Source of the DNA: Flavobacterium sp. UBA6721
GTDB taxonomy: Bacteria > Bacteroidota > Bacteroidia > Flavobacteriales > Flavobacteriaceae
Length of the DNA: 64,000 nucleotides
Reading direction: 5' to 3'
Assembly: GCA_002454195.1 (NCBI GenBank)
Contig: DKIJ01000024.1
Coordinates: 1 to 64,000 of the forward strand
Shown one piece after another: positions 27,401-35,342 of the stretch (position 1 is its first letter; each line of letters starts with the position of its first letter). The notes under the pieces are model-generated. The model worked only from the letters and a program-made list of their open reading frames with translations. It did not search any database and was not told where the DNA came from. A program made the position numbers and the translations under genes.

Positions 27401-28080
27401 TGGCTGGTTTTGATGTAAAAGACGTTCACATGACCGATTTGATTTCGGGTCGTGAAACTTTAGAAGATATTCAATTCATCGGAGCTGTTGGAGGTTTCTC
27501 TAACTCGGATGTTTTAGGTTCTGCCAAAGGTTGGGCTGGAGCTTTCTTATACAACGAAAAAGCGAAAACGGCTTTAGAGAACTTCTTTAAACGCGAAGAC
27601 ACACTTTCTGTTGGAATCTGCAATGGATGTCAATTGTTCATGGAATTAGAATTAATTAATCCGGAACACGAAGTACACGGAAAAATGCAACATAACAACT
27701 CTCACAAACACGAAAGCGGTTTTACATCAGTTACTATCCAAGAGAATAACTCTGTAATGTTATCTTCATTAGCAGGATCTACTTTAGGAGTTTGGGTATC
27801 ACACGGAGAAGGTAAATTCAACTTACCTTACTCAGAAGAAAAATATCAAATTGTTGGTAAATACGGTTACAACAGCTATCCAGCTAACCCTAATGGTTCT
27901 GATTTCAACACGGCTATGATGTGTGATAAAACAGGTCGTCACTTAGTGATGATGCCACACATTGAGCGTTCTTACTATCCTTGGAACTGGGCACACTACC
28001 CAGAAAGAGGTCAAAAAGACGAGGTTTCTCCATGGCATGAAGCATTTGTAAATGCCAGAAAATGGATTGAAAACAACTAA
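24427..28080 (+). CDS. purL: phosphoribosylformylglycinamidine synthase
   Basis: ATP- and glutamine-dependent amidation of FGAR to FGAM in purine synthesis. At 1217 residues it is the long single-chain form, with the synthase and the glutaminase in one protein. The N-terminal part contains [14 protein letters not shown] and [27 protein letters not shown], typical of the FGAM synthase nucleotide site. The C-terminal class I amidotransferase has its nucleophile in [12 protein letters not shown] and its histidine region in MPHIERS. It has its own promoter and terminator, so it is transcribed alone. Confidence 0.97.
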   Translation: [1217 protein letters not shown]

Positions 28081-28098
28081 TTTTAGTTCTACAATATG

Positions 28099-28130
28099 AA
28101 AAGCGTTCTCGAAAGGGAACGCTTTTTTTT
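28099..28130 (+). terminator. Terminator after purL
   Basis: AAAAGCGTTC / GAACGCTTTT stem with an 8-nt loop, followed by eight Ts. Confidence 0.85.
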
Positions 28131-28198
28131 ACATCAAATTTATTTTAATACAAAAATAATCCTACATTTACTTTTCTAAATAATTAACTTCAACAAAC

Positions 28199-28639
28199 AT
28201 GAAAAAAACACTTTTAATGGCTAGCTTCGTATTAATATCCTTTTTGGCGAATGCTCAAGATAACTCAAAAAGAGAAAAGATTAAACATCTTTTAGAATTA
28301 ACTGGCTCAGGAAAATTAGGCATGTAAGTTATGGATCAAATGATGAGTAGTTTTAAAAATTCCTATTCCACTGTTAAACAAGAATTTTGGGATAATTTTA
28401 GAAAAGAAATCAATGCTAATGATATCGAGAATTTAATTTTACCCGTTTATGATAAATATTACACTGAAACTGATATCGATCAATTAATTACTTTCTACAA
28501 CTCCCCAATTGGTAAAAAAATGATTAACACAATGCCTTTAGTCATGCAAGAATCAATGAAAGCTGGTCAAAATTGGGGTAGAGAAATTGATGAAAAAGTA
28601 TTGGCTCGCTTAAAAGAAAAAGGCTATTTGGATAAATAA
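28199..28639 (+). pseudogene. DUF2059 family secreted protein, interrupted by a TAA codon
   Basis: The ATG at 28199 opens a signal peptide (MKKTLLMASFVLISFLANAQ). The frame reads HLLELTGSGKLGM, then meets TAA at 28325-28327, and continues in the same frame as VMDQMMSSFK to the natural stop at 28639. The second part alone is 102 residues and carries most of the DUF2059 domain (YYTETDIDQLITFYNSPIGKKM). In this family a Gln is expected at the interrupted position, so CAA to TAA is the simplest explanation. The exported product would be lost, unless the second half is made from the ATG at 28331 in the cytoplasm. Confidence 0.85.
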
Positions 28640-28757
28640 AATACTATCGTTAGATTTGTTTATAGACTAACACAAATTAATAAAATTAACCCTAATTATA
28701 CCAACACCTGTTTCAGAATGTTCGTACTGTCAAAAAAACGAAGCGTTAGATAATTTA

Positions 28758-29123
28758 ATGATTAAAATTACTGATTTAAAAGTATCAGAATTATTTATTT
28801 TTAAAGAGCAATCTTATACTGGACGATTAAATGTTGTATACAAAGATCATGGAGTTGAATTTCATGAACTTACTGACGAACAACGTAATGCGCTTATGGA
28901 AGATGTAGCTACTACCTCGAAAGCCATTGCTAAAGTGTTCAATCCTGATAAAATAAATTACGGCTCCTTTTCGGATAAATTATCACATTTACATTTTCAT
29001 ATTGTCCCTAAATATGCCGATGGATATGGATTTGGAAGTGTTTTTGAAATGTTTCCTAACAGAGTAACCCTTACAGATGAGGAATATGAAAATATTATCG
29101 AAAAAATAAAAGCTGTTTTATAA
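28758..29123 (+). CDS. HIT family protein with unclear start
   Basis: Nucleotide hydrolase or transferase of the histidine triad family; the triad is HLHFHIVPK near the C-terminus. The ATG at 28758 gives 121 residues. However, the same frame is open upstream to about 28671 and encodes ECSYCQKNEALDNLM, a Cys-x-x-Cys motif I associate with the N-terminus of these proteins. No ATG, GTG or TTG precedes that motif in frame; the closest candidate is ATA at 28680. Either the start codon has mutated or a shorter protein is made. Confidence 0.82.
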   Translation: MIKITDLKVSELFIFKEQSYTGRLNVVYKDHGVEFHELTDEQRNALMEDVATTSKAIAKVFNPDKINYGSFSDKLSHLHFHIVPKYADGYGFGSVFEMFPNRVTLTDEEYENIIEKIKAVL

Positions 29124-29146
29124 AATAATAAAATAAGATTCTTTTT

Positions 29147-29186
29147 AAATCCTTTTTTTTAATCCAATTTAAAAAGAGGATTTTTT
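29147..29186 (+). terminator. Terminator after HIT gene
   Basis: AAATCC-T-rich arm pairing with an A-rich arm ending GGATTT, followed by Ts. The stem is mostly A-T. Confidence 0.6.
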
Positions 29187-29239
29187 ATAAATCAAAACAT
29201 TTGCCCCCCTTAGGACTAATCAAAAACAACAATTCAGCT

Positions 29240-30022
29240 ATGAAAATCTATCAAATTGATGCTTTTACCCAAGAAGTTTTTTCAGGAAATCCAGCTGCAA
29301 TATGCCCTTTAACCGAATGGCTACCTGACAGTATCATGCAAAAAATCGCTGCCGAGAACAATTTGGCCGAAACCGCTTTTTATGTAAAAAAAGACAATCA
29401 TTATGAAATTAGATGGTTTACTCCAACTGTTGAAGTCGATTTATGTGGGCATGCCACATTAGCAGCGGCTTTTGTGTTATTCAACTACGAAAACCATAAT
29501 GGTACTATTATTTCATTTTTCTCTCCTAGAAGTGGAGAATTAATTGTAACCCGAGAAGGTAATTTACTTTCATTGAATTTTCCAATAGACATAGTGGAAG
29601 AAACTGATTTGACCGATTCAATTATTGAGTCGTTCAATATCAAACCTTCGCTTGTATTTAAAGGAAAGACTGACTATATGCTGGTTTTTGACGATGAAGA
29701 AGAGATACTGAATCTAAATCCAAACTTTGATAAAATTTCAAAACTCAATGCTCGAGGAGTAATTGTTACCGCAAAAGCTACCAAAGTTGATTTTGTTTCT
29801 CGTTTTTTTGGACCACAATCTGGAATCAATGAAGATCCTGTTACGGGTTCAGCTCATACTACTTTAATTCCGTATTGGGCTAAAGAATTAAACAAAAACA
29901 AATTAACAGCTATACAACTATCAAACCGAAAAGGATATTTAGAATGTGAATTAGTTGCGAATAGAGTTCGTATAAGTGGATACGCTAAATGCTATCTTAT
30001 AGGTTCTATATTCATAGAATAA
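29240..30022 (+). CDS. PhzF family phenazine biosynthesis-like isomerase
   Basis: A 260-residue protein of the PhzF/diaminopimelate epimerase fold. Visible motifs are YQIDAFTQEVFSGNPAAICPL at the N-terminus, the catalytic-acid region NNLAETAFYV, VDLCGHATLAAA, and the C-terminal GINEDPVTGSAHTTLIPYW. I use the ATG at 29240, since the family begins with that strand and the longer frame from 29201 overlaps a terminator-like region. There are no phenazine genes nearby, and most family members have unknown substrates. Confidence 0.9.
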   Translation: MKIYQIDAFTQEVFSGNPAAICPLTEWLPDSIMQKIAAENNLAETAFYVKKDNHYEIRWFTPTVEVDLCGHATLAAAFVLFNYENHNGTIISFFSPRSGELIVTREGNLLSLNFPIDIVEETDLTDSIIESFNIKPSLVFKGKTDYMLVFDDEEEILNLNPNFDKISKLNARGVIVTAKATKVDFVSRFFGPQSGINEDPVTGSAHTTLIPYWAKELNKNKLTAIQLSNRKGYLECELVANRVRISGYAKCYLIGSIFIE

Positions 30023-30025
30023 GAA

Positions 30026-30053
30026 AAGCCACTCTAAAAATTTAAAGTGGCTT
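30026..30053. terminator. Hairpin between convergent genes
   Basis: AAGCCACT / AGTGGCTT stem with an A-T loop between phzF-like (+) and a small minus-strand gene. There is no T-run, so termination is uncertain. Confidence 0.45.
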
Positions 30054-30104
30054 CCTAACAAAAATTTATCAAACCCTAAAATGACAAATCCCATATCCTT
30101 TATA

Positions 30105-30293
30105 CTAGTCTATTTCTAACATCACATTATCCATGAAGATTGCTGGCTCTCTTTCTGTTTGCCAATAATCAGCTAGGATACTCAAAACTACATCTTTTAA
30201 ACCAGAAAAAGAACTTTCTAGTTGATTCTCTTCATCTTTTATTACTTCAATAAGTAATTCGTTAACTTTTCTTATTTTTTCTGAATTTGTCAT
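30105..30293 (-). CDS. small hypothetical protein
   Basis: 62 residues from the ATG at 30293 (MTNSEKIRKVNELLIEVIKDEEN), preferred over the in-frame ATG at 30311 because it gives a compact helical start. Charged and mostly helical, with no signal peptide or membrane segment. I do not recognise it. It stands alone, downstream of the ECF sigma operon on the same strand. Confidence 0.55.
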   Translation of the reverse strand: MTNSEKIRKVNELLIEVIKDEENQLESSFSGLKDVVLSILADYWQTEREPAIFMDNVMLEID

Positions 30294-30424
30294 ATTGATG
30301 TGTTTTAACAATTAATATTTCAGTTCTTATTTACGATGGTAAAATTATAAGAATTAGCTTTTTATGACAATACCCACTTTTAGTGATTTTTTTTTAGCTT
30401 TTTAAGAGAAACTTAAGATTTGTC

Positions 30425-30976
30425 TTATTCACTTTCATAAAAAGTTGAAATTATAAATTTAAAATGCTTAAAACGCTTCCTCCAAATAGCACATAAAAAA
30501 GCAATTTGCAGAACTAAAACAGTAATTATAAGCATTAAAAAACAATACTTGCTACCGTTGAAATTGACATTATAAGTAAAAAAACACATTAAACCTCCAG
30601 CAAAACCTAAACGAATAAAAATAGAGATTAAAGCGTATTTCTTTAATCTAACATATAATTGTTCTAATGCCCTCTTAACATCTGATCCATCAGTCAAATA
30701 CTTATTATAAAAATAACCGTATACGCTATGCAAAATAGGAAGCATAAGTGTTACTACTAGAACAGCATTTACCCAAAATGGCTTTTTATCTCCATCAAAC
30801 ATCGAATAATACACTAATAAAAAAAGCGACCAAGCTGTAACCTCAATCTGAATTTGTCTTCTAATGGATTTTAAAACAGGATGTTGGTTTTCCTGTAACA
30901 TATTCAGCAAAGCTTTTTCACTTTTTGAAATTGTATCTACTGCATTCCATTCCGATTTTAAATCATCTATATTCAT
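30425..30976 (-). CDS. membrane protein paired with an ECF sigma factor
   Basis: A 183-residue protein with a soluble N-terminal helix pair (about 1-45, MNIDDLKSEWNAVDT) and four predicted membrane segments (about 47-62, 70-88, 115-135, 140-160). It overlaps the sigma gene by 4 bp, so the two are translated together. Position and topology suggest a membrane-bound regulator of the sigma factor. I see no zinc-binding HxxxCxxC anti-sigma motif, so the assignment rests on context. Confidence 0.7.
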   Translation of the reverse strand: MNIDDLKSEWNAVDTISKSEKALLNMLQENQHPVLKSIRRQIQIEVTAWSLFLLVYYSMFDGDKKPFWVNAVLVVTLMLPILHSVYGYFYNKYLTDGSDVKRALEQLYVRLKKYALISIFIRLGFAGGLMCFFTYNVNFNGSKYCFLMLIITVLVLQIAFLCAIWRKRFKHFKFIISTFYESE

Positions 30977-31461
30977 AATTTTCTATTTAATAGATTTTTA
31001 ATTTTGGCCTTTATCCGATTGATTTTAACACCTACATAATTCTCACTTATCCCTATTACTTCTGAAATTTGCTGATAACTTAAATCTTCAAAATAGAGCG
31101 TTATCAAGGCTTTTTCACCATCATCTAATACTTTTAACACACTAAATAATCGTTCTTGTCTAACTAAAAGCTCTTCACTTACTTGCTCCTCAGCCAAGTC
31201 AGGTAATTGAGACAAGAACTTAATTGGAGATTTTTGTTTTCTAAAAGAGGCTATTGCAGTATTCAAAGCGATACGGTACATCCAAGTACTTATTTTGGAC
31301 TCCGCTTTAAAATTAGGATAGGATTTCCAGAGTTGGAATACTATTTCTTGAAACAAATCTTCACGATCTTCAGGGGTATCACGATACAAATAGACAACTT
31401 TATGAATCATCGCATTGTATTGTGATATTAACCCTAAAAAATCTTTTTCAAGTTTATTCAT
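30973..31461 (-). CDS. ECF-type RNA polymerase sigma factor
   Basis: A 162-residue sigma-70 family protein. Region 2 is seen in YRDTPEDREDLFQEIVFQLWKSYPNF and STWMYRIALNTAIASFR; region 4 is LSYQQISEVIGISENYVGVKINRIKAKIKNLL. These are the two regions of extracytoplasmic-function sigma factors, with no region 1 or 3. The start at 31461 gives the usual N-terminus. It is the first gene of an operon with the membrane protein. Target promoters are unknown. Confidence 0.92.
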   Translation of the reverse strand: MNKLEKDFLGLISQYNAMIHKVVYLYRDTPEDREDLFQEIVFQLWKSYPNFKAESKISTWMYRIALNTAIASFRKQKSPIKFLSQLPDLAEEQVSEELLVRQERLFSVLKVLDDGEKALITLYFEDLSYQQISEVIGISENYVGVKINRIKAKIKNLLNRKL

Positions 31462-31515
31462 TCTAAACTAATTGATAAAGAAACAATCTAACATCAGCAA
31501 AATTCAATTGAGTTT

Positions 31516-31692
31516 TCATAGATTCATTACACTTAATTCATTCTTGATCCAATCAATTTCTTTTCGAAGGGCTTCATTTTGAGATTTTAAACTATCGAGC
31601 TGTTCTTGAAGATGGTTGTCTCTAATTTTTGATCTCCCTTCGGGTGAAGACTCTTTTGCACAACTGAATACTACAAAAAGTAAAACGAACAT
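31516..31692 (-). CDS. small coiled-coil lipoprotein
   Basis: A 58-residue minus-strand gene: hydrophobic start MFVLLFVVFSC with a lipobox-like FSC, then an acidic-basic stretch LQEQLDSLKSQNEALRKEID with leucine/isoleucine spacing of a coiled coil. The usual positively charged signal start is missing after the ATG, but the frame continues four codons upstream (IKKVV preceded by ATT/ATA codons), so a non-standard start is possible. It lies 55 bp upstream of the sigma operon on the same strand. No known family. Confidence 0.55.
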   Translation of the reverse strand: MFVLLFVVFSCAKESSPEGRSKIRDNHLQEQLDSLKSQNEALRKEIDWIKNELSVMNL

Positions 31693-32009
31693 AACAACTT
31701 TTTTTATAATTATCTATTTTTAGCTATTAGTTGTTTACTATTAAAAAAACTTACAGTTAAACAAAAAAAATCGCAAACCATTAATTACCTATAAACGTAT
31801 AACTAATTGGTTTCTTAATTTTATAAAAATGAGTAGGAATATATTTTTAGCCCGTCCAACTCACCTCCTAGAATAAATATTGGTCTAAAAGCACTTAAAG
31901 CAATGAGTCCTAGCGGTATTACTTTCGAATAAAACTACAAATTAGATGAATTTCAACTTATTAATTTATGAAAATCGGTGTAATTTGTGGTATAAAACTA
32001 AGTCCATTT

Positions 32010-33542
32010 TCAATTAGATACTACTCTATATGTTGGATCTTCTATAATATTCACTTCAATAATTCCCGTGGCATTTTGCAACAATTGACAGCAATCTTCA
32101 CTTAGATGATGTAAATGCACCGTTTTCCCAACTTTAGCATAACGCTCCGTAATTTTATGTACCGTATCAATGGCACTCATATCGGCTATTTTACTTTCTC
32201 TGAAATCAATAATCACTTCATGAGGATCATTCAGCACATCAAATTTTTCAGCAAAAGCAGTCGTTGAAGCAAAAAACAAAGGACCGTATATTTCGTAATG
32301 CTTCACTCCTTTTTCATCCAAATATTTTTTAGCACGAATGCGTTTAGCACTTTCCCAGGCAAAAACCAAAGCTGAAATAATCACCCCAATCAAAACCGCT
32401 AAAGCCAAATTATGCAAGAAAATCGTAATCAAAGCCACCACTATACCCACAAAAATATCCTGTTTAGGCATCTTGTTGATGATTCGAAAACTACTCCATT
32501 CAAAAGTTCCTATAGAGACCATAATCATAACACCTACTAGGGCAGCCATAGGCAATTTTTCTATTACTGGAGCACCAAACAAAACAATACAAAGAATAGT
32601 TAATGCAGCCACAATTCCAGACAAACGAGCTCTAGAACCAGCAGATAAGTTCACTAAAGTTTGTGCTATCATTGGACATCCACCCATTCCAAAGAAAAAT
32701 CCGTTTAAAATATTCGCACTTCCCTGAGCTATACATTCTCGGTTTCCGTTTCCTTTGGTTGCTGTAATTTCATCAACTAAATTTAAGGTTAGTAAACCTT
32801 CTGTCAATCCCACACAAGCCATAATCAAACCATAAGGCAGTATCAATTGGAATGTTTCTAAATTCAAAGGAATAGAAGGAATATGAAAAGGAGGAAATCC
32901 ACCACTCACCGAAGCAATATCAGCCACCGTTTTAGTTTGAATTCCAAAACCAAAAACTAAGGCAAAAACCACCATAATAGCCACTAATGAAGCTGGAATC
33001 GCTTTGGTTATTTTTGGAAAACCTATAACAATTCCGATTGTCAAAGCAACCAAACCCAACATAACAAACAACGGACTACCTGATAACCAAACACTTTGTC
33101 CATTAACCATTGTTTTAAATTGTTCCAATTGCGACATAAATATCACAACAGCTAAACCATTCACAAATCCGTACATGACAGGTTGAGGTACTAAGCGAAT
33201 AAACTTTCCCCATTTAAAAACTCCAATCAAAATTTGGATTACGCCTGCCAATGCTACCGCAGCAAACACATAATCCAATCCATGCGATTTCATTAAAGCG
33301 ATTAAAACAATAACCGTTGCTCCTGCTCCACCCGAAACTAAACCGGGTCTACCACCAAAAATAGCTGTTACTAATCCCATTATAAAAGCAGCATACAAAC
33401 CTACCAGAGGAGGAAATCCAGCCAAAATAGCAAAGGAAAGTGATTCCGGTATCATTGTCATCGCTACGGTTAATCCAGCTAAAACTTCGGTTTTATAATT
33501 TACTTTTTGTGAAAAATCAAATAGTTTAAAATATTGTTGCAT
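32010..33542 (-). CDS. SulP family anion transporter
   Basis: A 510-residue polytopic protein with a SulP transporter core (VNYKTEVLAGLTVAMTMIPESLSFAILAGFPPLVGLYAAF and GGRPGLVSGGAGATVIV near the N-terminus) and a short C-terminal STAS domain (about residues 420-505, PHEVIIDFRESKIADMSAIDTV). The family moves sulfate, bicarbonate or other anions across the inner membrane. The short total length and the TMIPESLSFA motif recall bicarbonate-type members, but I cannot fix the substrate. It stands alone. Confidence 0.92.
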   Translation of the reverse strand: MQQYFKLFDFSQKVNYKTEVLAGLTVAMTMIPESLSFAILAGFPPLVGLYAAFIMGLVTAIFGGRPGLVSGGAGATVIVLIALMKSHGLDYVFAAVALAGVIQILIGVFKWGKFIRLVPQPVMYGFVNGLAVVIFMSQLEQFKTMVNGQSVWLSGSPLFVMLGLVALTIGIVIGFPKITKAIPASLVAIMVVFALVFGFGIQTKTVADIASVSGGFPPFHIPSIPLNLETFQLILPYGLIMACVGLTEGLLTLNLVDEITATKGNGNRECIAQGSANILNGFFFGMGGCPMIAQTLVNLSAGSRARLSGIVAALTILCIVLFGAPVIEKLPMAALVGVMIMVSIGTFEWSSFRIINKMPKQDIFVGIVVALITIFLHNLALAVLIGVIISALVFAWESAKRIRAKKYLDEKGVKHYEIYGPLFFASTTAFAEKFDVLNDPHEVIIDFRESKIADMSAIDTVHKITERYAKVGKTVHLHHLSEDCCQLLQNATGIIEVNIIEDPTYRVVSN

Positions 33543-33715
33543 GTGATGGTAAAAAATTAATTATAAATCCTCTCAAACTATAGAGAGTATTTTTAAAGAG
33601 TTGCAAAGTTAAGTTTTTAAAATGGAACCGTAATTTATGTCATACATCACGATTGTTTACTTTAAATTGTCCGATTTTTAAAATCTTTAACTTAAATTTA
33701 GAATTTAATCATCCA

Positions 33716-34168
33716 ATGGAAATCAAGCTATTTTTTAAAGACACTTTCGAATATAATTGGCAATGCAATCAAAAACTTATTCAGTTATTTGAAGACATTG
33801 AACGTACTATCCCTGAAAAATCGATCCAATTGTTAAACCATTTAATTAATGCTCAAGAAATCTGGAACAACCGAATTCTGAATCAAAAAAGCACTGTGGA
33901 AGTTTGGGAAAAACGTTCTATAATCGATTTGAAAGAACTTAATGAATCCAATTACAACCAAAGTCTACAAATTATAGAAACGATTGATTTAAGCCAAAAA
34001 ATCAATTATAAAAACTCTAAAGGAAGTGAATTTTCAAATTCTGTTCAGGATATTCTTTTTCACGTTATTAACCACTCGACTTATCATCGAGCACAAATTG
34101 CCAGTGATTTAAAAGCAAATGGTATAGAAGCCATCATTACTGATTATATTTTTTATAAAAGGGATTAA
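33716..34168 (+). CDS. DinB family protein
   Basis: A 150-residue four-helix metal-binding protein of the DinB/YfiT family. Three likely metal-ligand histidines are visible: LLNHLINAQEIW, and the pair in ILFHVINHSTYHRAQIA near the C-terminus. I use the ATG at 33716 (MEIKLFFKDTFEYNW), which matches the family start better than the one at 33653. Members act as thiol-dependent transferases or are uncharacterised. Confidence 0.85.
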   Translation: MEIKLFFKDTFEYNWQCNQKLIQLFEDIERTIPEKSIQLLNHLINAQEIWNNRILNQKSTVEVWEKRSIIDLKELNESNYNQSLQIIETIDLSQKINYKNSKGSEFSNSVQDILFHVINHSTYHRAQIASDLKANGIEAIITDYIFYKRD

Positions 34169-34238
34169 ATGGCATAAATAAAAATAGATTACAAAGTTAT
34201 TGTTCACTAATAAAACACATAAAATAGCATTCGAAAAA

Positions 34239-34943
34239 ATGACCGATTTTACTAAAAACAAACAAGATCTTTTAGATAACGGATTAACCATTCTTGATCC
34301 TATTTATACGGACGAAGAAATAAATAATATTCTTGCTATAATTAATAATTCAGATTCTTCTAATTCTACTTTTAGAAAGTCTACAGATTTATTTGCAATC
34401 AGACAATTTTTAAAAGAACTTCCACATACTGTTAAGCTTATCTTCAATGACAAATTAAAATCTATCATAAAAGAGATTATTGGAAATAACTATTTTGTAG
34501 TTAAAAGTATCTATTTCGATAAACCAGAAACTTCTAATTGGTTTGTATCTTATCATCAGGATTTAACTATTTCAGTTGATAAAAAAATTGAAATAGACAA
34601 CTTTGGTCCATGGACTATAAAGCAAAATCAATTTGCTGTTCAGCCTCCAACAGATATTTTAGAAAATATTACAACATTAAGAATCCACCTCGATGATACT
34701 GACAAACACAATGGTGCTTTACGAGTTATTCCAAAATCACATTTGAAGAAAATTTACAGACCTGAAACAATGAATTAGGAAGTGGAAACAGAAATATCTT
34801 GTTCTGTAAATAAAGGAGGTATAATGCTTATGAAACCTTTACTTTTACATAGTTCCGGCAGAACAACAAATAACACGAAAAGAAGAGTAATCCATATCGA
34901 ATTTTCTAATATAGAGTTACCATTGGAACTCAATTGGTCGTAA
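34239..34943 (+). pseudogene. phytanoyl-CoA dioxygenase family gene, interrupted by a TAG codon
   Basis: Fe(II)/2-oxoglutarate dioxygenase family. The first part (to 34778) contains the proximal iron ligands in SYHQDLTISVD and the LRIHLDDTDKHNGALRVIPKSH block, then stops at TAG (34776-34778). The same frame continues for 54 codons to TAA at 34943 and contains the missing distal parts: LLLHSSGRTTNNTKRRVIHIEF, with the distal histidine and the 2-oxoglutarate arginine. The truncated protein therefore lacks one iron ligand and should be inactive. A single base change explains the break. Confidence 0.88.
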
Positions 34944-35342
34944 AGAATAAGCATTAATTAATCCTATTGTAAGAAAAAGTATAATTAAAAAACTAAAATT
35001 ATGAAAAATGGAAATTATAATCGTTTTTTTGAATTTACTTTTTAGTTTGGTGTAAAAGTTCTTTTTTACTGTATGAAACAATTATAGTTATTTTTGAAAT
35101 AATTTATAAAAAAAAGATGTATGTCTTTTTTCAACAGATTCAATTAATGTTCTAAAGGTTAACCTCTAAATGTAAATTAAGTTTATTAGATAGCTTATAA
35201 TATGTTTAAGTGTGTTTTTTAAAAAATAAAGCGAACCTAAAAAAGTTCGCTTTATATAAATGTTGCAAGATCAGCAGTCCTGATTGTTTAGATCACTTAC
35301 TGGTTGTTATCATTTAGTGCAAAAATAATTATTTTCTACTAA
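34944..35342. other. AT-rich intergenic region next to the phage fragment
   Basis: Apart from the hairpin at 35228-35253, I see no gene or clear repeat. It separates the broken PhyH gene from the tape-measure fragment and may contain an old prophage boundary. Confidence 0.4.
35228..35253 (-). terminator. Terminator-like hairpin after the tape-measure fragment
   Basis: AAAGCGAAC / GTTCGCTTT stem with an 8-nt loop. On the minus strand it is followed by ATTTTTTAA. Confidence 0.6.

Noticed and set aside
28325..34778. Stop-codon reassignment or programmed read-through as the reason for the in-frame TAA and TAG
   Set aside because: All other genes here end at TAA, TAG or TGA as normal, and frameshifts also occur nearby, so decay or sequence error is simpler.
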